A program made the position numbers and the translations under genes. From Stercorarius parasiticus (taxonomy: Eukaryota > Chordata > Aves > Charadriiformes > Stercorariidae): 64,000 nucleotides of DNA. This document shows, in pieces, positions 38,651-53,929 of this stretch. Below the pieces are notes generated by a model. It worked only from the letters and a program-made list of their open reading frames with translations. It had not been told where the DNA came from and searched no databases. The stretch spans positions 1,628,886 to 1,692,885 of the forward strand of contig VWZL01000203.1 of assembly GCA_013396915.1 (NCBI GenBank). The letters run 5' to 3'. Every line of letters starts with the position of its first letter. Position 1 is the first letter of the stretch.

Positions 38651-41600
38651 TATTTTATAGAGTTAACCCATAGGCACCTTACAAATGAACCAGCAAAACA
38701 AAAAACTTAATGTCTTTTGTAAATCCATCAATGCAAAAAGGAATGTGACAGGTGTCTGCATGGACTTGAAGAGTAAGGGTAAGGACACTTTTAATAAGAG
38801 ATCCAACAAAGAAGTGACGAGAATAAGATGAATAAGAAATTTCATTAAAATTCTAAAATTAAATCATGACTTATGGAAATCTTCTCAGGAAAAGGAAAGA
38901 GGTCTGTCATACGCAACAAGGAAAAATATGTTTACACTGACTGGTCGGAAATGGTCCTGGTCTAACAAGAGGACGGAGAAGATGACTTACTGGTAACACA
39001 TTTTTCAGCTTCTGCTTCTGTGGTTCCACTGCCCAGCTACTGGATTAGATTTTGAACATGAAGGATTCCACAAAGCATGTGTTACGCTCGTACTCATGCA
39101 CAGCCGAGTGGATTGAAGATTAAAACCTTTCCTACTACACTATAAATCAGTGTAGTAAGATCTCTGCTATGATTTAAGTTATTTTTATTATTAAGACTAA
39201 GCTAATGGGAGAAACAGATGAGTTTTGACCTTTAACTATAAAAGGCTTTTTCAGAAGTGCATAAACTTTGATTCTTTATTTTTGCTCTTTCATTTTATGC
39301 TCAGCCTTCCTTTCCTTTTTTGCTCATAATTCCAACCAATGGTTTCAGGACTTTTTTATTTTAGGAAATGTCCATTCTTGAAATCCCTGGGAATGCTTTA
39401 GACTTTGATTTCTCTGAATACCTAAACATTCATTCTCAGCAGGGTATAGAAGATCTAATATCCCTAACTCAAAAAGGAAGGACCAATCTAAAACAAGGGA
39501 AAATTAGCTGCATGGTTCTGATGTGCCAAAACAAAACTTTAAATTTTAATACAAACTTTGAAGCGTGCACTTCGTATAAAGTTAAAAGTTTTTTTAAAGT
39601 AAAAAACCTATCAAACTAACCAAAGACAAGAACAAGACCTTTTTTTCATGGCAGATGAAAAGAAACAGCTGAGAAAGGAATGTATTTCAATAAGTTAAGT
39701 GATTCCTATCAATCAACTCATTCCGTTTAGGTTTTCTAAGTAAATTTTTTCTGTTCCCTGAGTAAGATGTGATATTTACCCTCTCTGAAGCAGAAGTCTC
39801 CTCCTGTCACTTGAGCAGGAATAGCTCAGACACAGCAAATCTTTTGGGCAACCTACGTCAGCTTTGGACAAGGAAGGTGAATATCGCTTCTAGATGTCAT
39901 TATTTCAAATTTTAATGATAATATTGCACACTGGGGAAAGGAATGATGTCACCTAATTTTAATTTCCTAAAAGTAAAGCCTCTGGTTTAGAGATGATTGT
40001 CTAAGCTATTTTTATAGGCGAAGAGCAAACAGGCATTTCCAATAGATTATTCAGCTCATGTTAGAGTGAAAAAGACAGAACGGATGAGGCTGTGTGGTGC
40101 CTGTCTTGCAGTATGGAGGAAACTGCAATAATCAGCCTACAGCAGACATTTAACATATTGATATCTAGGCACAGTAAAGCTAGCTGGACTGAGTGCTTTC
40201 TCTCTGAGACACTGCCTTCATTCGCCTAAGTATCACTTCCAAGTCAAAAGCAGAAAATGAGGTATCAAATGCCAAAGATCTAGGTTAAGAAAAACATCAA
40301 AACAAATAACAAATAATTATTTAGTCTGGAAAGACAGAATGCAAGTTATTTTGAATATATCTCTTACCTTTCTATGCGAAAAAAAAAAAAATCAATGTCT
40401 AGTGAAGTCATACATACCTGTAGCTTTTATTACTATGTTATTTCAGTTGAAAAAGAGGACATTTCTGGGCTTGATGGCTACACCTTTATCCCCTGGGTGT
40501 CTCAGGGAAATAACTGAAGGTAAAGAACATGCTCAGGGCACTTATAAGCTGGTAGCTATTACCTGCAATTCCAGAAAGGTCAAAACTTTCAGGAAGGAGC
40601 TTTTTATTTGTTAGCATGACTGGTTTAGTGGAGTCTGTTCATGGTACTTAGTGGTGTGTAGACATGTTATGAGTTGCAATCGTTTGAGGAAGGTCAGAAG
40701 GCATATGATTTGATCATTTGCAATTTAAAGAGGGAATCATTCTGGTGAACCTGATTAGCAGGCCGACAGGGTGCTGGTCCTTCAGGTGATGATGCTGTCA
40801 AATAGATGTTTGGTAGCTTACAGGCCATAAGTCAAAGGTTTCTCACTGTCATTCATAGACCTCCAGACAAATCTCTTTTATACCAATGACGAGTTGTTCA
40901 TCCATACCAGTGGGGTTTGGAGCAGACCTGAATTCAACTTATGCACTCAGTGCACACACAAAAATCACCAATAAAATGGACTACCCTGAAGGCAGTCTCA
41001 ATAGCAAACAAATAAAATGAAAAAGACTGTAAGTAAGCAGTCTCATCGCCCTGGAAGTTTTCAGGGAGAGCAAGAACATACTGTTGCTGTTCATACACTA
41101 CCTGCTCTTCGATAAACAAAAGGACTCCAGACTCAAGGGCTGCCAATCTGACACTTTTCAGCAGCACTAAAATTCTCTTCAAGAAGAAAAAGAGCTAATG
41201 ATTTCTAGCTTCATAGCGCAATTATCTTCCTTTAATGTCATATCGTAAATGGTAAAAATCTGACCTGCAGCGCTGTTCCTCCTCCCCCAAGGCACACCAG
41301 CATCACTTGGCTGCCCATTCACGCTGCTGCCTGTTTCCTGTCCAAAGCCATAAACTTCAATATGACATAAAATGCCAATATCACCAGCCATAAAGCTGTG
41401 AGAGGCAGTTTGCTCGGCATGCCATCTGGGAAAACACTTCTTTACTGTTCTTCAAGACAGCCCACAGGAACCACCCACTTGCTGTTATTGACCTTGAGTT
41501 TGATCTATATGGATATTGTCAATCCTTGTTAACACGTTTCTAATAGGAGCTGGAGAAGACGCTTTCTCAAACTCTTCAAGAGAGTTCTTGCATTCACTCT

Positions 41601-44600
41601 AAGTGTGGGAACGGCACCTCATGACTACAGCACAGTGCAAACAGACTGGCCCAAAACCTTTGGGAGGTGTTTTGGCAAAATGTCTCATCACAGAACATGC
41701 TGGTTCATCACAGCTGAAATCCCTGGTGGAAACACTGAGAAAAGGTTGGCAGGCAGATTTCTGAGGTTCCAAGAATCGCTGCTCAGTTGTGAGGAAAGAA
41801 AAGGAGAAACCAAGAGTGATCTTCTGGAAGAAGATCCCATTCCACAGGCTTCCTGACCTCCTTTACCATTTGGGCTTGGCTATTCAGAAAATACATTTCA
41901 AAACACTAGAAGCTGCTTCAGAATTAAATTCTAGTTGGGATTCTTACAGTCTCTCCTGCCTTTTCCCTTGAATTTAGGGAAATAATTTAATCCCCACTGC
42001 ATCGGTTTTCCCTAAAAATAAAAAAAGCGATGACCATCTGTCATACCCACTTTTAAGTGACAACATAAGTTTTAGCTGTTTGGGTTTTCCAGGAAAATTG
42101 AAACCTGTGAAGAAAAAACGCCAACCCCCTGATAGTGCGCCAAGTGAGACAGAAGTGAAATGGCTAAGTCATAGTAGCTTTCCTTCAGTTGAAAGTTCCT
42201 GGCTTTACACAAACAAATATTTTCCTGTCAGCATTTACCACTAACTATTTGAATCATTTGCATTGCGTTTTCACAGCTAAGCTCTTTAAAAATAAACTCA
42301 ACATCTCCTATGAACAGTATTTTCCTGGGATTTCAAAGTGCCTCTTATTCTCAGCAGTGCCCAAGAACATAGTCTGGTACACTGGTTTCAGATACACACT
42401 GTTGTGGTGTGCTGAGATAATGAAAGATGATGGAGAAATAGGGTGGTAACACCTACATTTTGTGTCGAATGGCAAAAATAGTTTCTCAAAATTAATTTGA
42501 GTGTTACAACTAAAGGGTGCTCTAGGGAGAAGCTGCTTCTTTCTACTGTGGCTGCTAGGAAAGTAAGAACAGCTAACTGGCTCACGCCTGATGCCCATAT
42601 AGCCCATCCTCTCCCCAGTGCTGTTCGTAAGCAGATGCTTAAGATAGCCATATATGATATTTCTCTCAAGTTTCTCCCATTGTGTTGTATCTTGTTCATT
42701 GCATATTCCTCCCAGTGAAGATGAAAACCTGCACTTTTCCAAAATACCCATAGCCGGGTCTTTTGCTAAACCATCAACCTAGCAGCATTTACCAAAACAA
42801 TACACATGCAAAAGTGGAAATCATCTATTTCAGAATGAGTACACAGGGTCGTTCATTGGTTGCTCTGGACCATTCTCTCTCCTCCCAGCCCTGTTTTGCC
42901 TTGGGTAACCAGACTGAAAACTCTGCAGCATTGGCTCTCTTTCTGCATGCAAACCAGAATGCAGGCAACAGACCTTCAGTTGCAATCGGGAGCTCGTAGT
43001 GCTGCTGATAAGTAGTATAGATTCGATTACACAGACCAGACACTTACTCTAATCTCAGTTACCCACCTGTGCAGATGCAAAATTACTTAAAAGAAAACCC
43101 CTGGTGTGAGCCTGATAAAGTACCACAAATACTCCGTCCAACAATTGCTTTGGAGGGGGTTAGTTGCCAGTGCAGATGTCTCTGGGCCTAACTCTTTTCT
43201 TCCTTGCACTAGTGATTTTTTCCTTGTAAAAGAAAATCCTTCTGAAATTATTTTCTTGTTTTTCTAACAAGCTTGTTTTGAAGCATCTCAGTACCAAATC
43301 CTTGTAAGCAAACTGAATACACAGAATAATCCAAGGTTTATGCAAAGGCAGCCAATGGCAGTAGTAGCTAAACCTCACTCTGTCGAAGGAAATATATCAA
43401 GGACATCCTCTTCTTCTGTTATTACTAAAAATTAGAAGGCATAGCCAAGAAAACAAGCCATGCTACAGGAGACTGACTTGCAGCAGTCTGAGGGTGTAAT
43501 GCTTTTCTGGCTTATCCAGCTCCTGGCTTTAAACATCTGGGACCAACACAAAGAAATTGTATCTTTTCTCCCTGCTAATTGTGAAGTAGCTGACTGATTG
43601 CTTATGACTGACAAGTGTCTGATAACAGGAAATGGCGGCACAGTGGGAGTTCAATGGGTTAAGAAGGATGAGACAGGAAAACCAATGATGTGATTCTTCA
43701 TTTAAACGTGTGTGCATACAGATTGAGAAATGTCAGCCTTATAGTTGTCAGAAGGGCTTGGATACAGGAATTGCTGAGCACCAACCGTTATTATCACCAG
43801 CGTTTGCACCGCTGTAGCTGTTCTGAGCCCTAGTCACAAACTGGCTTCTCACTGGGTGAATGAAGCACAGAGAAGCAGCCCAATGAGCAGGTTCCTCAGC
43901 TGCCTGAAATCACCTTTTCACCACAGTAATGCAGCTGTGCAGTTATTCTCAGGGAGCCCCCTACATAGCAGAGATGTTCATTGGAAAGCCCTGTGTTAGC
44001 TCTGATGGCTCTGTTTGAGCCTCCACAGCTGGGCACTAAACTGAAGATGCTCTGAGGCAAGCCGATGATGAGAACACACATGGCTGGGGTGATCCCACGG
44101 GTTGTTGATGTTTCTGGGATCCCAGGGACGGTTTATCCCCTGTGGGGACCAAATCAGCTCTCAGCAGCCTCAGAGCTGGAGATGCACAGCCTGCTCCCCC
44201 CTAGTCCTTATGCTGCTGGTGAAAGCATCAGAGAGATGAATCAGGGGCCAAGAGGAGGCTTTTTAGAAAGGACTCCGACAGATAAGGCCCCAAGAGAAAG
44301 GTTTGTTTGAAACGGATGTCCCATGGCTGGGATTTATTGGGAATTGGTTCAGTTTCAAGATGAAGGGCAAAGTCATGAAAAGAAGCTAATGAAAGTAACT
44401 GCTCTGGCTCTGATGCACCCATCATTGAACTGAGAACAGAAAAGTGGGATTGATTGAAAATTCGAAGTGAAGCAGAGCAGTCCACTTTCAGGCTCAGCAG
44501 ACAGAAGGGCAAAAGTAAACAAGTAGCCTGAAAGGTTGCCATTATTTTAGCAATGTGAATTAGATGTTAAAATGTCAATTGACTTTTCATAGTCCAAAGT

Positions 44601-45292
44601 ATTATTTATAGCATAGATAAAAATTTCTAATTTCTGATAAACAGTCCTGAAATGAATATTTTGTGCTGAATCCTGCTTAAATTGCTCAAGCATATCATCG
44701 TGTCGAAGTCATTAGGACTGTACAAATGAGTAATGGCAGCAGGAGCCGGCCTTTTATCGGCATGAGTTTGAAATGGCTGCCTTACTCAAGCATGCCAATA
44801 AAACACTCTTGCCATGCTATCATGTATTCCATTTACTCCCCATTTAAGAGAGAGGGGAAAAGGTTATTTTAGAAATACTTTAGAGTAATAAAATCTTTAT
44901 TGCTACAATTTTTTTTATCTCTTATGCCTGTGAAGCCGGTTGATTTAGTTATGTCCACAGTTCTGGAAGTGATAGAAAGTCAGTACTTATGCATTTTGTA
45001 TACCTCTAAATATTACTTAAGCTGGAGTGCCTACATATCAGGAGGGGTGTGCAGTTTTTAAGGTCATATAGCTCACAACTTGACACAAATAATAATAAAA
45101 AAAAAGCACATGCTGGGTATATCACAACCTCACAATCCCTCCTTCCAATAGAACGCAGCAGGTGTTTCTGGCTCTGATGACTTGCAAGGCAACAAATCTA
45201 AACAGCCTGGGATTGAATTGAAGCCTGTGACTGTAAATGAAAGATTTGAAAGACTGGGAAGGAAAATCTGCCAGGGGTAGGGAAGAACATAA

Positions 45293-45305
45293 ACACACAC
45301 ACACA
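45293..45305. repeat. (AC)6 microsatellite
   Basis: A perfect but short dinucleotide run. Confidence 0.85.
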
Positions 45306-45592
45306 TACAGGTTTGATATTTTCTGAAATCTAAGTTAGGACCACAGATACTTTCTAAGAATTATTAATATATAAACATATTACTGAGTATTTGGAACAGC
45401 ATCTTCTTGCATTAAATTCAAAACATTCACTATTATCCAGTTTGTCTATTTACTGTACAATGAGCCAAATATCTCTGCCATACCAGCTGAAAACTTGCTT
45501 TGTAATCATTAAAGCAGTACTATGCATTGTTGGGGAAGAGTTCTACATTCCTGCTACCACTCCTATCTTCCACCACTGCTGACACACAGATG

Positions 45593-45634
45593 ACCAAACC
45601 AAAAACCAAACAACCAACCAACCAACCAAAAAAA
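45593..45634. repeat. (AACC)n tetranucleotide repeat
   Basis: Four perfect AACC units (45612-45628) sit within a longer A/C-rich stretch. Confidence 0.85.
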
Positions 45635-46715
45635 TGACTCTGCTATTGTTATGAGAAGTGAGAAAAAACCTATTTTGTTTTGTTCATCAACAAGCCTGTC
45701 AGCTAAATGATGATTGTGGCATCTCCTCTTGTAGTGGCACAAGAGAAACAGAGGAATCCTGGTGCAATTTTCTAAGTCTGAGACTGCAATGCTGGCAGTT
45801 AGAAAAATCATTGTGTGGCTTATAAACGGAACAAATTCGCTAAGGAAGTCACAGAGAGAAAAAATATGGAACCCCACACTGCCGTTTTGACAATTGCTTT
45901 CGTTCTGTAACTGCACTTTAAAAGAGAAGCCAACATCATTTGGAATAAGATATCTGCTTTCTCAGCTGACACCAGTCTGCTGAATAGCAGAATGAGAAAT
46001 ATCTCTGTGGTTATTTAATTATTTAGGGTATAATATGCTATTTTATTTGACAATCTGTTTGCTCTGTGGATAAACTGTAATGCTGAGTAATTTTTCCTTA
46101 TGAAGGAACAAGATTATCTGCTCGTTAAATAGCCTCATTGGCCCAATAGCAACATTGCACTACGAATAGAAATGATGCTGTGGAAAGAATGGAGCAGAGA
46201 TGCCTGGAAGTTACAGAAAATACAATAGAGACAACCCAGTCACTGCAGTGAGTGAGAGAGGAAGGAAAGCTTTGGGGACTTGCAGCAGTAGTGCTGCCCG
46301 TCTGGGCAGAGGAAGTCGGGTTGCCAGGGAGTTAGAGGTGAAGATCAGCTTTCACCTTTTGACTGGTCGGGTAAGCTGGTTTACAGACCCCTGGGTGACA
46401 CTGGCTAGTATCCTGCAGGGCCAAGACCAGCAAGCCTTGCTATAATTTCCTGGGGCTGCTGTACTAGTTGGTGGTTTGAACCAGAACCCCAATCAGATAT
46501 GGAAGGTTCATTTTCCATAACTTGGTTCCATCTGATGTGCATCTTCAGATGGAAATGTTCTGGAGTTCAAGAAGTTATGGTAAGTGAGGACAGCAGGCAT
46601 TTCACAATGCTCTGATTTTGCAAAGCCTGCATTATGCATGGTAATAATAATAAGCTCTAAGCTATCAAACAGCATTTTCCATTTTAATATGGCCAAGTGG
46701 TTTCACAGAGCTCTG

Positions 46716-46733
46716 TCATCATCATCATCATCA
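46716..46733. repeat. (TCA)6 trinucleotide repeat
   Basis: Six uninterrupted units in noncoding sequence. Confidence 0.85.
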
Positions 46734-49700
46734 CTTTACAGATGAAAAACCACAGAGAAGTATTTTACTTGGGGCTGTATTAGAAACCAGTAACATATCG
46801 GAAACTAATACCTAGCTTTCCAACCTCCTAGTCTAATGCTCTAACTACTATTGTCCCCTAGAGATAAGAACATGGATAAAAAGCTTTGTCATAACACAAA
46901 CAGCATAGTTTACATCACCTATATAAGAAAGCAATAATGATAAAAGATGATTTTAATAACTGACTGTTCTGGGCAGTCAGAGATTTTCTCTGAACAGTGC
47001 TATGGCAAACTGAATATCTTTAGAGCTAATGGGCATATGAGAGTTAGATTTTGCATCCTGTCTCTGGTGAAAGGTCCAGATGAAAGAGCTGAGCAAGAAT
47101 TTATCAATATTTCTCTAGAATATTCTCAGAAGCCCCAAAAATTTGAAGATGAGAGACTTTCTGAGACAGAAGATGGTCGTTTGTATTTAATAGCCCAATG
47201 GTAAGGAATGCCACGCCTTGCCTGAAAGCTGAAGAAAGACCTCCATTGATTTATTTTGAACACAAAACAAACAAGTGGCAGTTGATGCCTCATAATATTT
47301 GTATAAGAAGAAACATGAGTAATTTCCCATTCACCTTCTCTGTGAAAATCCTCATTTTCTAGACTTCTGTCACCCGAGGTTTAGTGCAAAGAACTGACAC
47401 TCAAAGTAAGTTTGGTCTATTCTGGCTGCTGCTAGCGTTGGGGGAGGTCCACAGACAGTCCTGTGAAATGAGGGACTCTGTCCCTCAGGGATTCAATAAA
47501 ATATCACATATTGTCCGCATATACCTTGCAATAAAAATACCTCTTCTTTACTCAGTTTACTCAGGCTTTGAAATTGCTGCTAGAATGAAGCAATGAAGCT
47601 TCCAAGATTTGGATGTGGAGGTGGATTTTAGCTTTAAACAAGTCAATAGCTCTACAGAATTAGCATGCCTTAAACAGAAAAGCTTGTATTAGGAAAAGAA
47701 AATATCTGGGATCAAGGCCTATTCCAGGCCGTGCAACTGTTCCTGCACTATGCAATGCTGTTCAGAAGTAGCCAAGCTTAGGCTCAAGAACAAGAGTAAC
47801 ATAGATTTTTTTTCATAGTCTAATGCAGCTGGGATTAGAAGTTTATTCAGCCAAATAAAACACTGTGTTAAACCCAGCAAGACTGTTCCCAGGCTGTGGT
47901 CAGTTAGTCTGACCATCTCCTTGTGCGTTTCTTGGAATGGAGCAACAAGACCATCCTGAGGCCTTTGATGTATCAATTTGTCTAACACTACCTAACTAAG
48001 CTCTTGTCTAGACTAAAATATAACGTGTTTTTCTGGAGCACACGCAGGTTTTCAAGGCCTCAGTTTGCCTGTCTGCATTGAAGGCCAAAATAATGCTATG
48101 TGGCATGCTTCAGTATAGAAAGGATTTCTAAGTATACAATCCCATTGGTAATAATTAGCAATATAATGCCTAATGATCATTAGTCAAAAGAGGTCTTGAA
48201 CTACCTGATTTTCATCCAAAACTTGTTGATTAGTAATCCCCTGTAGCTGGGCCATAACACTCTACTGAAGAGAAACTTGGCTTGAATTTAATCATTTGAT
48301 TAGCATTCACCCAAGCAAAACATCCTCTTTTGTAGAGAGAAAGCGTATTTCTACCTTTTGCTAGCTTTTGACAAGAGGCAGGTGCGTTAAGCATAGGAAA
48401 TGCATACAGTACGGAGTGTTCTTCGATCAGGCACATGTTAAAATACATTCTGCCTTGACAACAGTGGCACTTCCTAGTACACCGGTAAGGGATCACTGAG
48501 CTGTCATCAGTTATGCTCTCAAGTGGGAGAGATGCATACACAGAAACCCAGAAAAATAGAGAAAGAGATGAAAAACACTTAAAAATAATTACAGATATGT
48601 TATCTAAAATTAATCAGAGGATTATTGTTGCTGTGGTGTTGCATTTTGTTTGCGATAAGAAAACAGCTGGCAAGCTTAAATTGTCTCGTTTCTTCAAGAA
48701 AACATAGATCGACATAACAACTACCAAAAATGTTGATTTTGCTCCCATGCCTTCCCTACTGAAACCCTGGGAACCTCTTGGAGCGCATTGCACCTACTCA
48801 GGCCTGCCTAAATTAGTCAGCTGCTATCAGGAACTACTGATGCACATAAACTCCTGCAAGCTGATGCACATTTCAGAAGAAGTTGGATCAACACATGCAT
48901 ATACGGGGCATTGGACAGTGAAATAACGCATGCCAAGAGTCAAGAAATTCCCTTTCAGTTTACGCACACTGAAATGCTACTTTCTGCTCCAGATCACATT
49001 GACAGCTTCCCCTTGATGGGGGCTTGCTGTGACCCTTGTACACCTGTCTGAGTTATACTGATCAAGATGCATCTCATTTTCTGCTTCCTTCAACGGCTCT
49101 CTTTCCTGCCCAGCCTTAGGGTACTTTACTTTAGTCTCTCCGGTACTCACCTTTAGCCATTCTTTTATGCCATACAGCATAATATTACTATTCCTGTCTC
49201 TCAGGTGATTATTGCTTTTCATTCATGACATATTTTTGTATCTTCTCTCTTTGCTGGGAGTATTTGGAGAAAGTGAAAGTATAGTTGGATGTTGGGTGGA
49301 AGTTTCCACGTTCTGACACCTACCCCATGCTTTCACAACTTTTAGATCTGCTTTTGACATCCCTTGGGCACTTGAAATAAATCTCTGAATCCATGAGGCA
49401 ATGCTAAATATGTACTCGGCAACTGAACAAGCAAGGAACTACTTTCACTACAGACAGTAGCTACTTCTATATGTGTAATTTTTTATGTTTCTTCTGCATC
49501 TTCCAGTCTGATGGGTTAGGAGGGAATTTCTTACTCTTAATCTTCTTCCTCAGTTGATGTTCATGAAGCAGCCCAGCCCCTGAAGCTGCCCTGCTAGGAA
49601 CAGATATGCTGTGCTGTCACCAGATTACAGGACAGGAGGCTTCCTGTTTGGCAGTGCTAAGTCCCTTCTGGCTACAAAAGGAGAAGACCGCAAGAACTAG

Positions 49701-52700
49701 GAAGAGAAGGAAGATTAATGGTGTGTGTAACACAGTAGAAATAGGAAATTATCATACTCTGCAGAAAGGACGTGTCCAGAGGAAATGGCTCGAGAAAGGC
49801 CTATGTAGGAGCCAGTAACATCTGTAACTATTCATTTAGCCAGTTTATGCAACTGCATGATAAACTTCTTGCAGTCCCGTGATAATAGTTATCTTCTGAC
49901 TTGAATGCTGCACAAAGCAGGGGGATCATGATCAATGTCTGGCAGGCACAGGGTACTTGTTACCAAGCAACACGACTTCTTTTCCAGAGCCAGATTTCTA
50001 CTTTGATTCATTTCATTTGTTTTCTACAATTTATATATTAGCAATTGAAAGGAACAGGTACAATAAATATCAGTGAAGCATCTGTTAACTCTCTAACGTT
50101 CATTAACATTCAGATCAGTGCTAACTGACACAAACAGAGAAATTAATATATAATTCACCCATAAAATTAACTCTTTCACAGACAAAACCTTTCAGAAAGA
50201 AACTTTGTTGGCTACGCTAAGATTCAGTTCACTAGCTCTTGTGGACTATGTGGATGCTTTCTAGAGTTTTGACGTCCAAAGAGCATCCTGTCCTTTGCTC
50301 ACAGAGATATACATGTAACATGGAGACAGAGACATTAGAAAGGGAGGTGTGATGGCAAAGGAAATGAAGAAGCTACTATATGTAAAAAACCCCAATCACT
50401 ACATTATACCCTTTGCTAATGGGAAAACAACTTTATCAATGGGATTTGCCCTGATACAATCTCCTTGCAGAAGAACTACTAATTAGAGTGGACAACTGCG
50501 TTATGAATTACATATCTTTCCCAGTAACCTTCTGTGAAAGAGCATAAGCTTCAGAAGGACTGTGGGTGGCTGCCTGATTTTAAAGAGTTTAATACTGCAC
50601 TGAACACCTGTGTCTAAACTATGCCTGTGCCAATGAGTTCTTAGATGATGTTCAGCAAGTTTCTTAGAGATTTGCATGAGTGCTCACACAGGTTAGAACA
50701 TTTTCTGATCATTCAACATGACATTTGGTGATTTGGTTTCTAGAAGTGCTGACATCTGTCTACAACTGAAAATAAGGGAACTGTGCTCTGAGAAAACAAA
50801 TTTATATAAAACAATAAAGTGACAAACTGAAAGCAAAGTGTCCCAAAAGTTAAGAGATGCCTGTAACAATTTTAATTGTCATTTCCATGACGCAGGTCTT
50901 AAAAGGTAAAAGGAGACTAATGGAGGATGGCAATGTGGATTGGATTTGGGGCAAATAGTAATGCTACCTAGGTGTATCTGGAGGGTCTAGTTTGGTCTTT
51001 TTCTATACTATTCATCTCCTGGCCCTCTCTGGCAAAATCTAGTGATGTATTACGTAAGACGGAAGATAGTAGAGCTCCAGAAGGGAGAGAAAATTGTGGA
51101 TAAATCCACCTTTACTGTGAATAGCTGGTGAAGATACAGCCATGACATTTGAGAGATCATGAAAGATACTTGGAGCAGCTTTTCAGCTCTGATCACAGGC
51201 CTGATGTCCAGAGTGTGAAGAGACACTCCTTAATAGCCATGAACCAAAACAGAAAGGCAAGAGAAACATCTTACTTTCCTCAACCACAGAGTGAAAGTCA
51301 CTTGCTAGGAAGAACAATTTCCTCAATGTGGCCTTGTGGTGTGAAGAGGTCATAAAATAGAAACAGCAGTCTGCTGAAGTTCACTAGGGTCTACAGAAAT
51401 CTTTCAGCTGTCTGAATCGTGTGTTTAGCAGTCATGATCACTGCTGAAGGCTTGTTATCTGGTGAGCATTATATGCAGTTGTTGCAGTGTATCTTCCTTA
51501 ACAATTAACAAATGAAGGCGTTTTCATATGACAATCCCTTCTTTCAGATGGCTTGTATTAATGTTGCTCCACTGATAACTCTGTCTTCCTCCCAGATGAA
51601 AGGACTTTTTCCCTCCTACAGACACCAAGAAACATTTGTAAATTCAATGAGATGTAACTATTGTTATAAATCAGAACAACAATTCATCTTTTAAGTGGCC
51701 ACCTTGGATTATTTTTCTTTTCAGATTTTCTGCATCTCCCAGTGGCTGTTCTGTGGTCCTTGTGAGCCAACTTGTGATCCTCAAAACTTTGTGAAGTAGA
51801 AGTGTGCCCCACCTACCCAGCTATCTATATATGGGCCTTGCATCCAGTAAACAGAGTTTGTACTGATTTGTTGTAGAGGGATAAGTCCTGTTGAGTCCTG
51901 TCACAACTTAAAAGCAGGAATGCCCTGACTCAAGAAGGGAAATATCTCTTAATCAAAAAGTGACAACCATATGTCCCCAATTCCTTAGAAAAACTAGCCA
52001 CTCATGGAAGATGTTGCCTCTATAGTGATAGATAAGATTTGGTTTTGTGCAGGAGACATTGCCTGGAAGTTTCAATGGATGGAAATGGATAGGTCTTTTT
52101 TTCTCTAGGTTTAGATGTCATCACTGAAGTTTGGAATATCCAGAGCACATGAAAATTTTACTATTGATTTCAAAGAGCACAGCAGTTTCCCCCTCATTCT
52201 GGACTTTGGAAGAATGTATTTGAAAATTTGAAAAAAACCACCTGAGAATGTGAAAATGTTTGCTGAAAATGGCCAAACACAGTATATAACTTTGCAGACA
52301 TATTTAGGGGAAATATTGCACCTGTGTCCTTTACACTTGCTTTCACCAAACTTTCTTGAAAATGAACTCTCAGTACAAAAAAGTGTTTCTTTGAGTTAAA
52401 TACTTCTTATCATCTCAGCACCTCCTTCAGTTGTTCTTGTTTTGGATTATATCTTCGATTAAATCCCTAGGTTAATTTTTAGGAATGACACAGCAAACCT
52501 GGCAGCCATAATCCCTTTATTAGTTCAATATGTTTATGACGGTTGAAGGATGTTAAATGTGGCAGTTCAAGTGCTAAGCTGAGTAATCAGTTCATTAGGA
52601 ATTTGCTCAATATGTTTGCGGTCTGCGGCTGAAGCATGCAAAACCAGGTTCATGTAATTCACCAGACAGTACGTATGGTGGCAGAATGTATGAACCAGAC

Positions 52701-53234
52701 AGAATATATGAACAAGGTAAACTCCTCAAGCATTTGTTGACAAAACCTGGGACTCCATTAGCAGAAATAAGTGCATATTCACACCCATACCTATGGATAA
52801 AATATCCACTTCCAGCATAGAGGCACTGTAATAAAACTGCATTTAGTAGCCAGGGCAGGTACGCACAACTCCACCTCCAAAACCATGACCCAGGACAGCC
52901 TCAGCCAGCAAAGTCAGACTTCAGGGAGTTGAGAAAGAATCTGGGGAGTTCCATCACAGCCATGGAAATGTTTCTGTTGGTTGTGATGGGGACCGTACCA
53001 CATCTGTGTGGTGGACCTACAGACACCAAAATAATCAACCCATGGCTCTATGGTGGCCTGTCTTTCTGTCTGGAGGAACTATACCCCCCATTGCAGCAAA
53101 AACGTGTTGCCTTCTTGAAGCTATCTCAGCCTTTTGAAATCAAACTTCGTTTTATGCTGTCCTGTTATTCCCCTCCACTCTAGCCTGATGAATATCCATC
53201 CTGCAGCCTGAATGTTGCTAGCTGATTTTGGGTT

Positions 53235-53247
53235 CCCCCCCCCCCCN
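53235..53247. repeat. Poly(C) run, 12 C, followed by an N
   Basis: The homopolymer ends at an undetermined base (53247), so its true length is uncertain. Confidence 0.85.
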
Positions 53248-53929
53248 AATTCTCTTTGACCCTTATCTCACTCTTCGCAGCAAACCTTATCTCTGCTAAT
53301 GTTACAAAACAGCCACAGTCATCAATAATTCAACAAAGCTCAGAAACAAATGACCCAAATTTCACCCAAGTCCCCATGCTAATATTTTCCTCTGACTGAG
53401 TTTATATCTTCAGACATTTCTAACCCCTAAGACGTATGGAATACAGCAATTTAGGGGGAGTTCAAATCTCTGGTTACCTGTCTGATTTGACAGTCTCCAG
53501 ATGCACTGTAGAGCCCCAATATGATAAATGCCCTTGCCCAGCAAGAGAAATTTGCTTGGATCAGTTACAGTGTGAAGAAAATGGCCAGAAAAGGCTGAAC
53601 CACCACAGATTCCATAGTTTCCTGAGCATCTACCCCTTTCTTTGAGTAAAGGAAGATGCCTCTGTCACAGCAGTGAGAGAAAGACTTTTTAAGTGCATGC
53701 CTTAGATGTCTGTGAGGATAAACCTGAAGCAGGACCTCCTCCTCCAGCACTCCATTAGCATTCACTCAGTTCCTTGCTAGTGTCCTATTAAATAGAGAGT
53801 TCATTTAGACTTAGAAGCAATTCATGAAGCCCCGAGTATTTCACTGATCAAAAATCTCTTGAGGCTCTGCTTCTGCAACAAAAATTTATGTAAGGAGAGA
53901 AAGGGGGGCAGGGGAGAAACAGAAGAGCA

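Noticed and set aside
42308..42751. 147-codon minus-strand open frame
   Set aside because: No family resemblance, and low-information composition with overlapping open frames on both strands.
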